Source: Lachnospiraceae bacterium (lineage in GTDB: Bacteria > Bacillota > Clostridia > Lachnospirales > Lachnospiraceae). From it: a DNA stretch of 64,000 nt. This document shows positions 1 to 7,705 of the stretch, piece by piece. A program made the position numbers and the translations under genes. The notes beneath the pieces are model-generated. The model made no database searches and was not told the DNA's origin. It saw nothing but the letters and a program-made list of their open reading frames with translations. Numbering within the stretch: the first letter of the stretch is position 1; each line of letters begins with the position of its first letter. The stretch spans positions 1 through 64,000 of the forward strand of contig CAJTFL010000004.1 of the NCBI GenBank assembly GCA_910575565.1, written 5' to 3'.

Positions 1-159
1 AGCCGCCGCATCGCTGAAATAGGGCTATTACGCAGGGAACTATCCGCATGGGAAACGGAACGGAATACACTGGCAGCGAAGGTCAACTGGCATTTTAGAA
101 CCAGCGATGCCAGAACGAAGCTTAGCTCGTTGTATCCCACATTTACTACTGCCTCTTAA
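1..159 (+). CDS. IS630-family transposase, C-terminal end (cut by window edge)
   Basis: Frame 1 is open from the first base and gives about 52 residues ending in a stop at 157-159. The tail WHFRTSDARTKLSSLYP matches the usual C-terminus of IS630/Tc1-mariner-like DDE transposases, which cut and paste DNA at TA targets. The catalytic domain lies outside the window, so it cannot be said whether the element is intact. The IS right end should lie in the roughly 190 bases that follow, before mtaB; I could not define the inverted repeat without the left end. Confidence 0.7.
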   Translation, partial: SRRIAEIGLLRRELSAWETERNTLAAKVNWHFRTSDARTKLSSLYPTFTTAS

Positions 160-352
160 CGAGGTGGTAGTATTGCTAAATATCAACAGGTCGGTGCACT
201 AGTGTGCTGTCTTGATTACTTTCAGCAAATGATTAGAAAATGAATAAATGAACATCTTTTTCACCATCTGGATGGGTTTTCACTTTTCGTTTATTATCTT
301 ACGCCAATAAACTTTTGCCAAAGAATCACTATCCCAAAACCCCCAAAAACAC

Positions 353-1837
353 TCACCAATCAACCTCCACTACCTCCGGCGTAAGCATCCTGCCCCCTTG
401 CCCATTAAAGATTTCCCCTCTCCATTCCCCAGCCTCTATTTTTCTCCAGTCTCCAGCCTTTAAACTCCCCGTCCTTATCTCTTTGCAGTTCCCCGCCACT
501 ACCTCTTTGCGGTTCCCTGCCACTACCTCCCCGCAGCTCCCCCTTTGAAGAAGCCTTCCCATGTTAACCGCCATCCGCACATACTCCCTGCTAAATCCCG
601 TCAAATACCGTTCCCCGCCGATAATCTCCTCTTCCTCCAAAAGCACCTGATTTTCCTTCCCCAAAAAAGACCGGCGGTAACGCAGGGACATCTGCTTTTC
701 CAATTCCAGCAAGATATCGCTCCGCCTGCTTTTTACCTCTTCCGGGATCTGATCCGCCATGGAAGCTGCTTTGGTAAATGCCCGCCTGGAATATTTGAAT
801 ATATGCATTTCGTAAAACGCCGCCTTCTGCAAAAAATCCCAGGTAACGGAAAATTCTTCCTCCGTTTCCCCTGGGAAGCCTACGATCACATCCGTTGTGA
901 TCGCCGGGTTTTGATATGCTTCCCTTAAGATCTGGCAGCCCTCCAAGTACTGCTCTGGGGTGTAATGGCGGTTCATCCGCTTTAAGGTGGCTTCGCAGCC
1001 GCTTTGGAGGGATAAATGGAAATGGGGGCAGACCTTTGGCAGGGCGGCCAGGCTGGCGGCAAATTCCCGGGTGATGATCCTTGGCTCTAAGGAGCCTAGG
1101 CGGATCCGGCAAAGGCCGGGAATCCGGTGAAGTTTTTGGATCAGCGCCAGCAAAGGATGGCTCTCCCCTTCTCCTAAATCTTTACCGTAAGAGCTTAGGT
1201 GGATTCCGGTGAGCACGATCTCCTTGCAGCCTGCCGCCGCCAGTGCGCCAACCTCCTTAAGCACCTCCTCTGCCCCCCGGCTCCTTACCCTTCCCCGGGT
1301 ATAGGGAATGATGCAGTAGCTGCAAAACTGGTTGCAGCCGTCCTGGATCTTAATAAACGCCCGGGTATGTTCCCCGGCCTTTTCAATATGGAGGGACTCA
1401 TACTCCCCGGTTTTCCCGATATCGATCACATAAGTATTTGGGTAACTGCCCTGGCTGCCTCCCTGGCTTCCGCCTTTATTTTCCCGGTTTTCCTGAAAAT
1501 ATGCCTCCAATCGGCTGACTAAATCCTTTTTCTGGTTATTGCCGATAATGATATCCACCGCCTGATCCTGCTCCAGCTCCTTATAGCTGGCCTGGGAATA
1601 GCAGCCTGCCGCCACCACCACGGCTTCCGGGTTTTTGGCGCGGGCGCGGTGGAGCATCTGCCTGGATTTCTTATCCGCCACATTGGTGACGGAGCAGGTA
1701 TTGATAATGCACACATCCGCCTTTTCCCCGAAAGGCACAATCACATACCCTGCTTCCTCTAAAAGCTGCTGCATCGCCTCCGTTTCATAAGCATTTACCT
1801 TACAGCCCAGGTTATGCAACGAAGCTTTTCTTTCCAT
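353..1837 (-). CDS. mtaB: tRNA ct6A37/t6A37 methylthiotransferase MtaB
   Basis: Radical-SAM methylthiotransferase that converts N6-threonylcarbamoyladenosine at tRNA position 37 to its 2-methylthio form. Seen: N-terminal UPF0004 cysteines C12, C48 and C79; the radical-SAM cluster C168-x3-C172-x2-C175 followed by IIPYTRGR; and the family's usual order of domains. At 494 aa it is longer than typical members (about 430-450). The excess is a Gly/Ser/Gln run near residues 122-130 and a repetitive insert at about residues 436-476, where the TRAM domain would be (GEVVAGNRKEVVAGN, then AGDWRKIEAGEW). That insert is encoded by 24-bp tandem repeats near the 3' end. The start ATG at 1837 is the only good one. 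It transcribes away from the HPr-like gene. The function is well supported; whether the insert disturbs the TRAM domain is unknown. Confidence 0.93.
   Translation of the reverse strand: MERKASLHNLGCKVNAYETEAMQQLLEEAGYVIVPFGEKADVCIINTCSVTNVADKKSRQMLHRARAKNPEAVVVAAGCYSQASYKELEQDQAVDIIIGNNQKKDLVSRLEAYFQENRENKGGSQGGSQGSYPNTYVIDIGKTGEYESLHIEKAGEHTRAFIKIQDGCNQFCSYCIIPYTRGRVRSRGAEEVLKEVGALAAAGCKEIVLTGIHLSSYGKDLGEGESHPLLALIQKLHRIPGLCRIRLGSLEPRIITREFAASLAALPKVCPHFHLSLQSGCEATLKRMNRHYTPEQYLEGCQILREAYQNPAITTDVIVGFPGETEEEFSVTWDFLQKAAFYEMHIFKYSRRAFTKAASMADQIPEEVKSRRSDILLELEKQMSLRYRRSFLGKENQVLLEEEEIIGGERYLTGFSREYVRMAVNMGRLLQRGSCGEVVAGNRKEVVAGNCKEIRTGSLKAGDWRKIEAGEWRGEIFNGQGGRMLTPEVVEVDW
481..540. repeat. 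24-bp tandem repeat inside mtaB
   Basis: Two near-identical 24-bp units (481-504 and 505-528; they share TTCCC and GCCACTACCT) plus a partial third. The unit is a multiple of three, so the mtaB frame stays open and the protein gains repeated EVVAGN segments. It looks like slippage expansion. Confidence 0.75.
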
Positions 1838-1871
1838 ACAAAATTCTCCAATCTTTTATGCAAACTCACTA

Positions 1872-1900
1872 TTGACTTTTCCTCGCCTTCTTTGTAGTAT
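1872..1900 (+). promoter_or_regulatory. sigma-A-type promoter of the HPr-like gene
   Basis: TTGACT at 1872-1877, a 17-bp spacer, then TAGTAT at 1895-1900. An imperfect hairpin (GTAAG near 1905 pairing with CTTAC near 1934) sits in the leader before the ribosome site at 1948-1953. Confidence 0.6.
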
Positions 1901-1961
1901 GGAAGTAAGCGAAAAGCGAAGCAAGCGTTTTACTTACATACCAATTCAAGGAGGCATTCAC

Positions 1962-2195
1962 ATGAAGACTGTTCGCATTTCATTAAATTCCATCGATAAA
2001 GTTAAATCTTTTGTCAACGATTTAACCAAGTTTGACGTAGATTTTGACCTGGTATCGGGAAGATACGTGATCGATGCAAAATCCATCATGGGCATCTTCA
2101 GTTTGGATCTGTCCAAGCCCATCGACTTAAACATCCATGCAGAAAATGGGATCGACGAAATCTTAAATACGCTGGCTCCCTATATGATCCAGTAA
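1962..2195 (+). CDS. HPr-family protein lacking the phosphorylatable histidine
   Basis: A 77-aa protein with the size and secondary-structure pattern of the PTS phosphocarrier HPr. The part corresponding to the Ser46 helix is recognisable (DAKSIMGIFSLDLSKPI). HPr normally carries GLHARPA with the catalytic His15 near the N-terminus; here the N-terminus reads RISLNSIDKVKSFVND with no histidine there. It therefore cannot relay phosphate from PEP in the classical way. A regulatory role, like Crh-type HPr paralogues that act through the serine, is possible; the serine of KSIMG is kept. ATG 1962 was chosen over upstream in-frame codons because AAGGAGG lies 8 bases before it. It is a single-gene unit with its own promoter. 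Confidence 0.75.
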   Translation: MKTVRISLNSIDKVKSFVNDLTKFDVDFDLVSGRYVIDAKSIMGIFSLDLSKPIDLNIHAENGIDEILNTLAPYMIQ

Positions 2196-2496
2196 GCCTT
2201 TGCCGCCGAAAACCTATTCTTGTTTCCATAACCTTGCCAGTTTGGGCTGTCGCAAAACAGCGGATTTCCACAGGATATAGCTGGACATTTCCATAAATTC
2301 CAATATATATCGTGGAAGCGCCAAGTTTTGCGGCGGCCCCTTTTTCGGCAGCAAGCATAGGCTTTATTCGCGATGCGGGCATAGGTTTTATTCGCGGTGC
2401 GGGCTTTTCCTTTTCATTTCATCCTCATTCGCTGACCCTGCACTTGCGCCGCTGCTAACAGAGCACCGTCTCCGCCGCTTTTACGGCTGTCTTCAG
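2196..2496. other. Non-coding gap between the HPr-like gene and thiI
   Basis: About 300 bases with no convincing gene. It holds the two direct-repeat tracts listed separately (2355-2402 and 2459-2541). No clear intrinsic terminator was found for either convergent gene. Confidence 0.6.
2355..2402. repeat. Tandem 24-bp direct repeat
   Basis: Two adjacent copies (2355-2378 and 2379-2402) beginning GCATAGG and ending GCGG, with two mismatches. They lie in the intergenic space downstream of thiI. Confidence 0.8.
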
Positions 2497-2541
2497 CTAC
2501 TGGCAGAGCACCGTCTCCGCCGTCTCCACGGCTGTCTTTAC
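2459..2541. repeat. Partial duplication of the 3' end of thiI
   Basis: CAGAGCACCGTCTCCGCCG occurs at 2459 and again at 2504. The second copy is the coding end of thiI (minus strand, ...AETVLCQ-stop). The first lies just past the stop and would encode a near copy, KTAVKAAETVLC. This points to a 45-bp tandem duplication spanning the gene end. Confidence 0.7.
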
Positions 2542-3678
2542 CATCTGATCAATCTTCTCCGTTAATTTCCCTTCAGATTTATGGATCATATGGATATTGG
2601 GCTTGATTACTGGATGCTTGGCCACAAATATGGTGCAGCAGTCCTCAAAAGGCTGGATGGACGTCTCATATGTGCCGATCCTTTGGGAAATATCCACAAT
2701 CTCCTGCTTGTCAAACCCGATTACCGGACGGAATACGGGCATGGCACACACCTCATTGGTGGCCGCTAAGGACTGCACCGTCTGGGAAGCCACCTGGCCG
2801 ATGCTTTCACCAGTAATCAGGCCTAAGCATTTCCTGTCCCTTGCAATCCGCTCCGCGATCCGCATCATATAGCGGCGCATGATGATGGTCAGTTCCTCGT
2901 GGGGACACTGATCATAGATATAAAGCTGAATATCGGTAAAGTTTACGATATGGAGCTTTATGGGGCCTGCATACCGGGCAACCAGCTTTGCCAGATCCAC
3001 CACCTTTTCCTTAGCCCGGTCGCTGGTATAAGGCGGCGCGTGGAAATAGACAGCTTCGATCACTACCCCCCGCTTTGCGATCATATAGCCCGCCACCGGG
3101 CTGTCGATCCCGCCGGAAAGCAGCAGCATTGCGCGGCCATTGGTTCCCACAGGCATCCCGCCGGGGCCTGGGATAATTTCCGAATATAAGTTGATCCTGC
3201 TGCGGATCTCCACATGGAGCATCACCTGGGGATGGTGCACATCCACGGACAGCTTAGGGAAAGCCTGCAAAATCACGTCCCCCAGCTCCCGGTTAATCTC
3301 CTCGGATGTTTTGGGATACTGCTTATTGGCCCTCCTGGCATCCACCTTAAAGGTAAACGACCCTTCCCCATGGACTTTCTCCATATAGGCAAGCACCTGG
3401 CTTTTTAACTCCTCAAACCCCAGATCCTCTATCTGCACCATGGGACAGATGGCCGCCACCCCAAATACGCATTTTAAGGCCGCTACCACATCCTCCTCCT
3501 CAAACTCCGACAAGGCATTGACGTAAATCCGGCCTGATTCCCTAAGCACCTCAAAGCTTCCCTCCACTGCCTTTAAGGCCAGGCGGATCTGCTTCACCAG
3601 CGCGTCCTCGAACACATACCGGTTTTTCCCTTTTACTCCAATCTCCGCATACTTAATTAAAAACGACTGACGTTTCAT
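2497..3678 (-). CDS. thiI: tRNA uracil 4-sulfurtransferase ThiI (no rhodanese domain)
   Basis: Transfers sulfur from a cysteine-desulfurase persulfide to U8 of tRNA (4-thiouridine) and, in many bacteria, to ThiS for thiamine thiazole synthesis. Seen: an N-terminal ferredoxin-like/THUMP region to about residue 165, then the PP-loop ATP-pyrophosphatase with SGGIDS at 188-193. The 393-aa length and the lack of a C-terminal rhodanese domain match the short form common in Firmicutes. I chose ATG 3678 (MKRQSFLIKYAEIGVKGKNR) because it follows AGAGGATAAG. It starts 4 bases after the cysteine desulfurase stop, so the sulfur donor and acceptor are co-expressed. The C-terminal end is duplicated downstream. 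Confidence 0.95.
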   Translation of the reverse strand: MKRQSFLIKYAEIGVKGKNRYVFEDALVKQIRLALKAVEGSFEVLRESGRIYVNALSEFEEEDVVAALKCVFGVAAICPMVQIEDLGFEELKSQVLAYMEKVHGEGSFTFKVDARRANKQYPKTSEEINRELGDVILQAFPKLSVDVHHPQVMLHVEIRSRINLYSEIIPGPGGMPVGTNGRAMLLLSGGIDSPVAGYMIAKRGVVIEAVYFHAPPYTSDRAKEKVVDLAKLVARYAGPIKLHIVNFTDIQLYIYDQCPHEELTIIMRRYMMRIAERIARDRKCLGLITGESIGQVASQTVQSLAATNEVCAMPVFRPVIGFDKQEIVDISQRIGTYETSIQPFEDCCTIFVAKHPVIKPNIHMIHKSEGKLTEKIDQMVKTAVETAETVLCQ

Positions 3679-3682
3679 GTTC

Positions 3683-4837
3683 TTATCCTCTCTGATACCG
3701 CCTGAGCACAGGCAAAAGCTCCCCAAGTGTCCGGACGGCATAATCTAACTGTTCTCTGGTATTAAACATCCCTAAGCTAAACCGCAGGGTGGAATCCAAA
3801 AATTCTTTTTTTATGCCCACGGCCTTTAATGTGCCGCTGATGGCCGGATGGTTTGAGGAACAGGCCGATCCGCTGGATACGTAAATCCCCCGATCCTCCA
3901 AAGCATGGAGCAGCACCTCGCCCCGAACGCCCTGAAAGCTTGCGCTGACAATGTGCGGAGCTGACTCCTCCCCCTTATCGCTGTTGACTGCCACGCCCTC
4001 AAGGCCGCACATCCGGTCGATTAAATAATCCTTAAGCTCCCTAAGCCGCCCTACGCGCTCCGAAAACCCCTCTTCCATCTCCCGCGCCGCCTGCCCAAGG
4101 CCCGCAATCCCCGGCACATTCTCCGTCCCGGAACGCATACCCTTTTGCTGGCCGCCGCCATAGATAATGGGCTTTACCTTAACTTTCTCGTTTTTATACA
4201 AAAAGCCTGTGCCCTTCGGCCCGTGGATTTTATGGCCGCTGACGCTAAGAAGGTCGATCTGCTGTTTCTTAGGCCGGATCTCATATTTCCCATATGCCTG
4301 GATCCCATCTACATGAAAGACGGCGGCAGGATTTTTTTCCTTAATTAACCGGCCAATCTCCCCCACCGGCTCCACCGCCCCAATCTCATTATTCACATAC
4401 ATCACGGAAACCAGGATGGTGTCCGGCCCGATAGCCTCAGAAAGCTGCTCCAAAAAAATATGGCCTTCCCTGTCCACATCCAGGTACGTTACCCGAAAGC
4501 CCTGGTTTTCCAGGAAGGATAAAGGCTGGTACACAGAAGCGTGCTCAATCCTGGTGCTGATAATATGGTTCCCTGCCCGGTGATTAGCAAGAGCCGCCCC
4601 TATTAGGGCCATGTTATTGGACTCCGTGCCGCCGGAGGTAAAGATAATCTCCTTCTCCTGCACCCGCAGCGTTTTGGCGATCACCTCCCGGGCTTCCTTT
4701 ACCTGGCGCTCCGCCCCCATCCCTTTCCTGTGCCGGGAAGAAGGATTGCCGTAATCCTCCTCCATCACTTTAACCATCTTTTCCCTGACGGAATCCAGCA
4801 CCCTTGTGGTGGCCGCGTTATCTAAATATGCTTCCAT
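3683..4837 (-). CDS. Cysteine desulfurase (NifS/IscS family)
   Basis: PLP enzyme that removes sulfur from L-cysteine as a protein-bound persulfide, here most likely for ThiI. Seen: DNAATT at the N-terminus, the PLP lysine in SGHKIHGPKGTG (K203), and the persulfide cysteine C326 in SSGSACSSNHP within a long flexible loop. The 384-aa length is normal. The start at 4837 (MEAYLDNAAT) is preferred because GGAGGAGAGG lies directly before it. It overlaps the end of rsmE by 20 bases, and thiI follows after 4 bases, as in many clostridial iscS-thiI pairs. Confidence 0.93.
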   Translation of the reverse strand: MEAYLDNAATTRVLDSVREKMVKVMEEDYGNPSSRHRKGMGAERQVKEAREVIAKTLRVQEKEIIFTSGGTESNNMALIGAALANHRAGNHIISTRIEHASVYQPLSFLENQGFRVTYLDVDREGHIFLEQLSEAIGPDTILVSVMYVNNEIGAVEPVGEIGRLIKEKNPAAVFHVDGIQAYGKYEIRPKKQQIDLLSVSGHKIHGPKGTGFLYKNEKVKVKPIIYGGGQQKGMRSGTENVPGIAGLGQAAREMEEGFSERVGRLRELKDYLIDRMCGLEGVAVNSDKGEESAPHIVSASFQGVRGEVLLHALEDRGIYVSSGSACSSNHPAISGTLKAVGIKKEFLDSTLRFSLGMFNTREQLDYAVRTLGELLPVLRRYQRG

Positions 4838-5603
4838 CCTCTCCTCCATCCGTGCACCCTTCGCTGCACATTTCCAGCTTAAGCATTAAAACGGAAAGCA
4901 GGGCAAGCCCTGCCGTCTCCGTCCTTAAAATCCGTTTTCCCAAGGATATGGGCGCAAAACCAGCCTCCCTTGCCATTTTAACCTCGGCCTGGGAAAACCC
5001 GCCCTCCGGCCCTACAAAAAGGGCAATTTCCTGCCCCGCCCTAACCTTGGCAAGCTCCCTTTTCGTCCCGGCCATCCCTTCCTCATGCTCATAGGCAAAC
5101 AGGCACAGCCCGGCCTTCCCCCCTTCTAAGAGGGCATCCTTAAAGGTTCTTACTTCCCCTACCTGGGGGATGCGGCTGCGCTTGGACTGCCTGGCCCCAT
5201 TCTCCGCGATAGCCTGCCACCGCTTAAGCTTTGCCTCTTCCCTGCGCCCATCCAGCTTTACCACCGCGTATTCCGTAGCCACCGGCACGATCCGGGCCGC
5301 CCCAAGCTCTACTGCCTTCTGGATAATCAGCTCCATCTTATCCTGTTTGGGAAGCCCCTGGTACAAGGTAATGGCGGCAGGCAGCTCCCGGTTTTCCTCA
5401 TCCTCCCGAAGAATGCCCGCGGTAATGCAGTCCTTTTCCAAAGCTTTAACCGCACACACATAATCCCGGCCTGCGCCGTCGCTGATTAACAGGTTTTCCC
5501 CTTCCTTTAAGCGGAGCACCTGCCTTCCATGGTTCACATCCGGACCGGTAATCCGAACCAGCCGCCCCTCTATCTGCTCCGGCTTCACAAAAAAATGATG
5601 CAT
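4818..5603 (-). CDS. rsmE: 16S rRNA (uracil1498-N3)-methyltransferase RsmE
   Basis: SPOUT-fold enzyme that methylates N3 of U1498 in 16S rRNA. The 261-aa protein begins MHHFFVKPEQIEG, keeps an N-terminal PUA-like part and has the SPOUT knot signature ALFVGPEGGFSQAE followed by SLGKRILRTETA near the C-terminus. ATG 5603 was chosen because AGGGGAAGG lies just upstream; a longer frame to 5642 has no good ribosome site. It starts 8 bases after prmA, in the order common among Firmicutes. Confidence 0.93.
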   Translation of the reverse strand: MHHFFVKPEQIEGRLVRITGPDVNHGRQVLRLKEGENLLISDGAGRDYVCAVKALEKDCITAGILREDEENRELPAAITLYQGLPKQDKMELIIQKAVELGAARIVPVATEYAVVKLDGRREEAKLKRWQAIAENGARQSKRSRIPQVGEVRTFKDALLEGGKAGLCLFAYEHEEGMAGTKRELAKVRAGQEIALFVGPEGGFSQAEVKMAREAGFAPISLGKRILRTETAGLALLSVLMLKLEMCSEGCTDGGEDGSIFR

Positions 5604-5611
5604 ACCTTCCC

Positions 5612-6568
5612 CTACCGTTTCCTGGCGGTTATGCTGACCCACTCGCCCTGACGGGTAACTTCCGCCACCTCAAACTGACGGTTGGCTAAAAACGCCTCCA
5701 TCACCGCGTTTTCTTTCTGATCCAGGATGCCGGAGGTAATCAGCATGCCGCCCGGCTTCATATGGACAGCGATCTCCTTTTGCAGCAAAATAATCACCGG
5801 AGCCAGAATATTGGCCACTACCAGGTCATATTTGCCGTATCCAGCCCAATCCTTAATCCTTTTATCGTCAATAATATTCCCTTGGATTACATGAAATTTT
5901 TCCGGCGGGATGCTGTTGGCCTCCAGATTTTCCAAAACCGCCGTCACCGCATTTTCATCCAAATCCGTGCCCCACACTTCCTTCGCCCCTAAAACCAGGG
6001 CACTTATGCCTAAAATCCCACTTCCCGTCCCCACATCCAGCACAAGGCTTTCCTTCGTCACATACTTGCGCAGCTGCCGGATGCAAAGCTGGGTGGTTTC
6101 ATGCTTTCCCGTGCCAAACGCCGTCCCCGGATCGATTTGGATCAGCAGCTTGTCCTTATGCTCCGGCGGAATTTCCTCCCAGGTAGGCTTGATCAGCAGC
6201 TCGTCCACGGTAAACGGCTTAAAGAATTCCTTCCAATTATTAATCCAATCCTTATCCTCCGTCTCAGAAGCCTCGATCCGCCGCTCCCCCAAATCCACAA
6301 ACGCGGAAAGCTCATCCAGCCCTTCCTCCACCTTCCTAAGCATTGCCTCCACATCTGCGCCTTCATCCAGGTAAAAGCTGATCCGCGCCTTTCCCTGGTC
6401 AGCGGGAAGCTCTGGAAGGATATCGATAAACATTCCCTTGGTATCCTTCTCGGTCAATGGGACATTATCCTCAATCTCAATCCCTTCAATGCCAATCCCA
6501 TCCATCATGCCGCTGATAAGGTCCTCCGCTTCCGTGGTGGTATGGAGTGTAAATTTTTTCCATTTCAT
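5612..6568 (-). CDS. prmA: Ribosomal protein L11 methyltransferase PrmA
   Basis: SAM-dependent enzyme that methylates lysines of ribosomal protein L11. The 318-aa product has an N-terminal recognition domain and a class I methyltransferase core with LDVGTGSGILGISAL (motif I) and VVANILAPVI (motif IV, related to NPPY). The start MKWKKFTLHTTTEAED at 6568 is supported by AAAGGG upstream. First gene of the prmA-rsmE-desulfurase-thiI operon. Confidence 0.93.
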   Translation of the reverse strand: MKWKKFTLHTTTEAEDLISGMMDGIGIEGIEIEDNVPLTEKDTKGMFIDILPELPADQGKARISFYLDEGADVEAMLRKVEEGLDELSAFVDLGERRIEASETEDKDWINNWKEFFKPFTVDELLIKPTWEEIPPEHKDKLLIQIDPGTAFGTGKHETTQLCIRQLRKYVTKESLVLDVGTGSGILGISALVLGAKEVWGTDLDENAVTAVLENLEANSIPPEKFHVIQGNIIDDKRIKDWAGYGKYDLVVANILAPVIILLQKEIAVHMKPGGMLITSGILDQKENAVMEAFLANRQFEVAEVTRQGEWVSITARKR

Positions 6569-6957
6569 ATCTGCTTTATCCCTTTCCTGTCCAATGTGTA
6601 CTCCTTTTTCCCTGCCTGCAAATGTACTACCCATGATAGCATAGTTTTTCGCTGCTTTCAAGCGGGGAAGGCGGTGAAAGGAGTTATCTGGTGTTTCATA
6701 CGATGAGTTTACTACTTATTTTCAAAAAAATTTTAAAACCCCTGCAATAAAACTTCCCCATCCTGCATTAATCTATTGAACGGATGAAGATGTTATATCA
6801 AAGCAAGGGCAAACGGGGCAAACCAATCAAGAGATTCCTTGGTGCATTACAACTTCCATCACACGCCCTTCCCCTTGGTTTGGTAGAGATTTTCAAAATT
6901 ACAGTGGCATATTCCGCCACAAACGACAAACTAATTGGCAATTAGGATTGTGAACCA
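6569..6957. other. Intergenic region upstream of prmA
   Basis: About 390 bases. It should hold the prmA operon promoter, but I could not pick one confidently. On the plus strand a short open stretch ending LVEIFKITVAYSATNDKLIGN-stop near 6944 could be a worn gene end; I recognise no family. Confidence 0.4.
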
Positions 6958-6958
6958 C

Positions 6959-7008
6959 AAATGGAGTGGGGCAGCCGCCTGGTGACGAGGCGCTGCCCCA
7001 CTCCATTT
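6959..7008 (-). terminator. Intrinsic terminator of the MarR gene
   Basis: Perfect 17-bp stem, AAATGGAGTGGGGCAGC at 6959-6975 against 6992-7008, with a 16-base GC-rich loop that can extend the pairing. It starts at the stop codon of the regulator. Confidence 0.8.
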
Positions 7009-7478
7009 TATGCCTCGGCCTTCTGCCTTTCCTGGTAGGCCTCCAGCTTCCTTAACACACTGCCGAACTGCTCCATAGATCGGAAAAACGTATCCCTGTC
7101 CTCGTCGCTTAAGCAGCCAAAATCCTCCTTAAGCTTTTCCCTGGCCGCCGCCTTCTCATGCTTCATCACTAAAGCCCCTTTTTCCGTAAGGCAGACATAC
7201 ACCAGCTTCCGGTTTTCCCGGCTGTGGATACGTTCCACGTAGCCATCCTCTACCAACGCCGCCACCAGGCGCGTAGCCTGCTCCCTGGAGCAGCCGATGC
7301 TGGAGGCAGCCTGCCCCATAGTCATCTTTTCCTTCCTGGCCAACACCATCATCAAAAACATCTGGTATCTGGTCAGCCGCATCTGATGGAAATCCAGGGA
7401 ATTTAAAATCAAATGCTGGGATACGGTAAAAATCTCAAACAGCCCCTGTACGCCATCTTCATTGGCCCATCGTTCCAT
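7008..7478 (-). CDS. MarR-family transcriptional regulator
   Basis: 156-aa winged-helix repressor-like protein. Seen: the MarR core, with the recognition helix region GQAASSIGCSREQATRLVAALVEDGYVERI and the wing SRENRKLVYVCLTEKG. Such proteins bind palindromic operators as dimers and are released by small ligands or oxidation. Start ATG 7478 with GGCGGGAG upstream. It is divergent from citrate synthase, and TTGACA/TGTCAA palindromes in the shared promoter region suggest that it controls itself and that gene. Confidence 0.88.
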   Translation of the reverse strand: MERWANEDGVQGLFEIFTVSQHLILNSLDFHQMRLTRYQMFLMMVLARKEKMTMGQAASSIGCSREQATRLVAALVEDGYVERIHSRENRKLVYVCLTEKGALVMKHEKAAAREKLKEDFGCLSDEDRDTFFRSMEQFGSVLRKLEAYQERQKAEA

Positions 7479-7514
7479 AATCTCCCGCCTCTTCCATGTC
7501 TGTCAATTAAGATC

Positions 7515-7593
7515 ATTATACGGTCAAAATCCGCATAAGTCAACCATTGACAAAGATTAATAGTTGACATTTGTCAATAAATTATGGTATAAC
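7515..7593. promoter_or_regulatory. Divergent promoters with MarR-type operator palindromes
   Basis: Minus strand (regulator): TTGACT (7538-7543), 17 bp, TATAAT (7515-7520). Plus strand (citrate synthase): TTGACA (7564-7569), 18 bp, TATAAC (7588-7593). A perfect 14-bp palindrome TTGACATTTGTCAA (7564-7577) covers the plus -35 box, and ATTGACAA (7546-7553) is inverted at 7571-7578. A bound MarR dimer would block the plus promoter and lies close to the minus one. Confidence 0.75.
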
Positions 7594-7705
7594 TAAGAAA
7601 CCACGTCATTTTTATTCCAGGTACATTCAACTTCTTTTCATCTAACTTTGCGAATCTCATTTCTGCAGACGGCACATTAACCATTACATCCAAGGAGGTA
7701 TTTTT

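Noticed and set aside
481..540. Short regular repeats as a CRISPR array
   Set aside because: The units are adjacent with no spacers and lie in frame inside mtaB.
2355..2541. Repeats downstream of thiI as a CRISPR or MITE
   Set aside because: Only two copies each, no unique spacers, no terminal inverted repeats; simple tandem duplications explain them.
6101..6706. 201-codon plus-strand frame over prmA
   Set aside because: Antisense of prmA, low-complexity translation, no start site signals.
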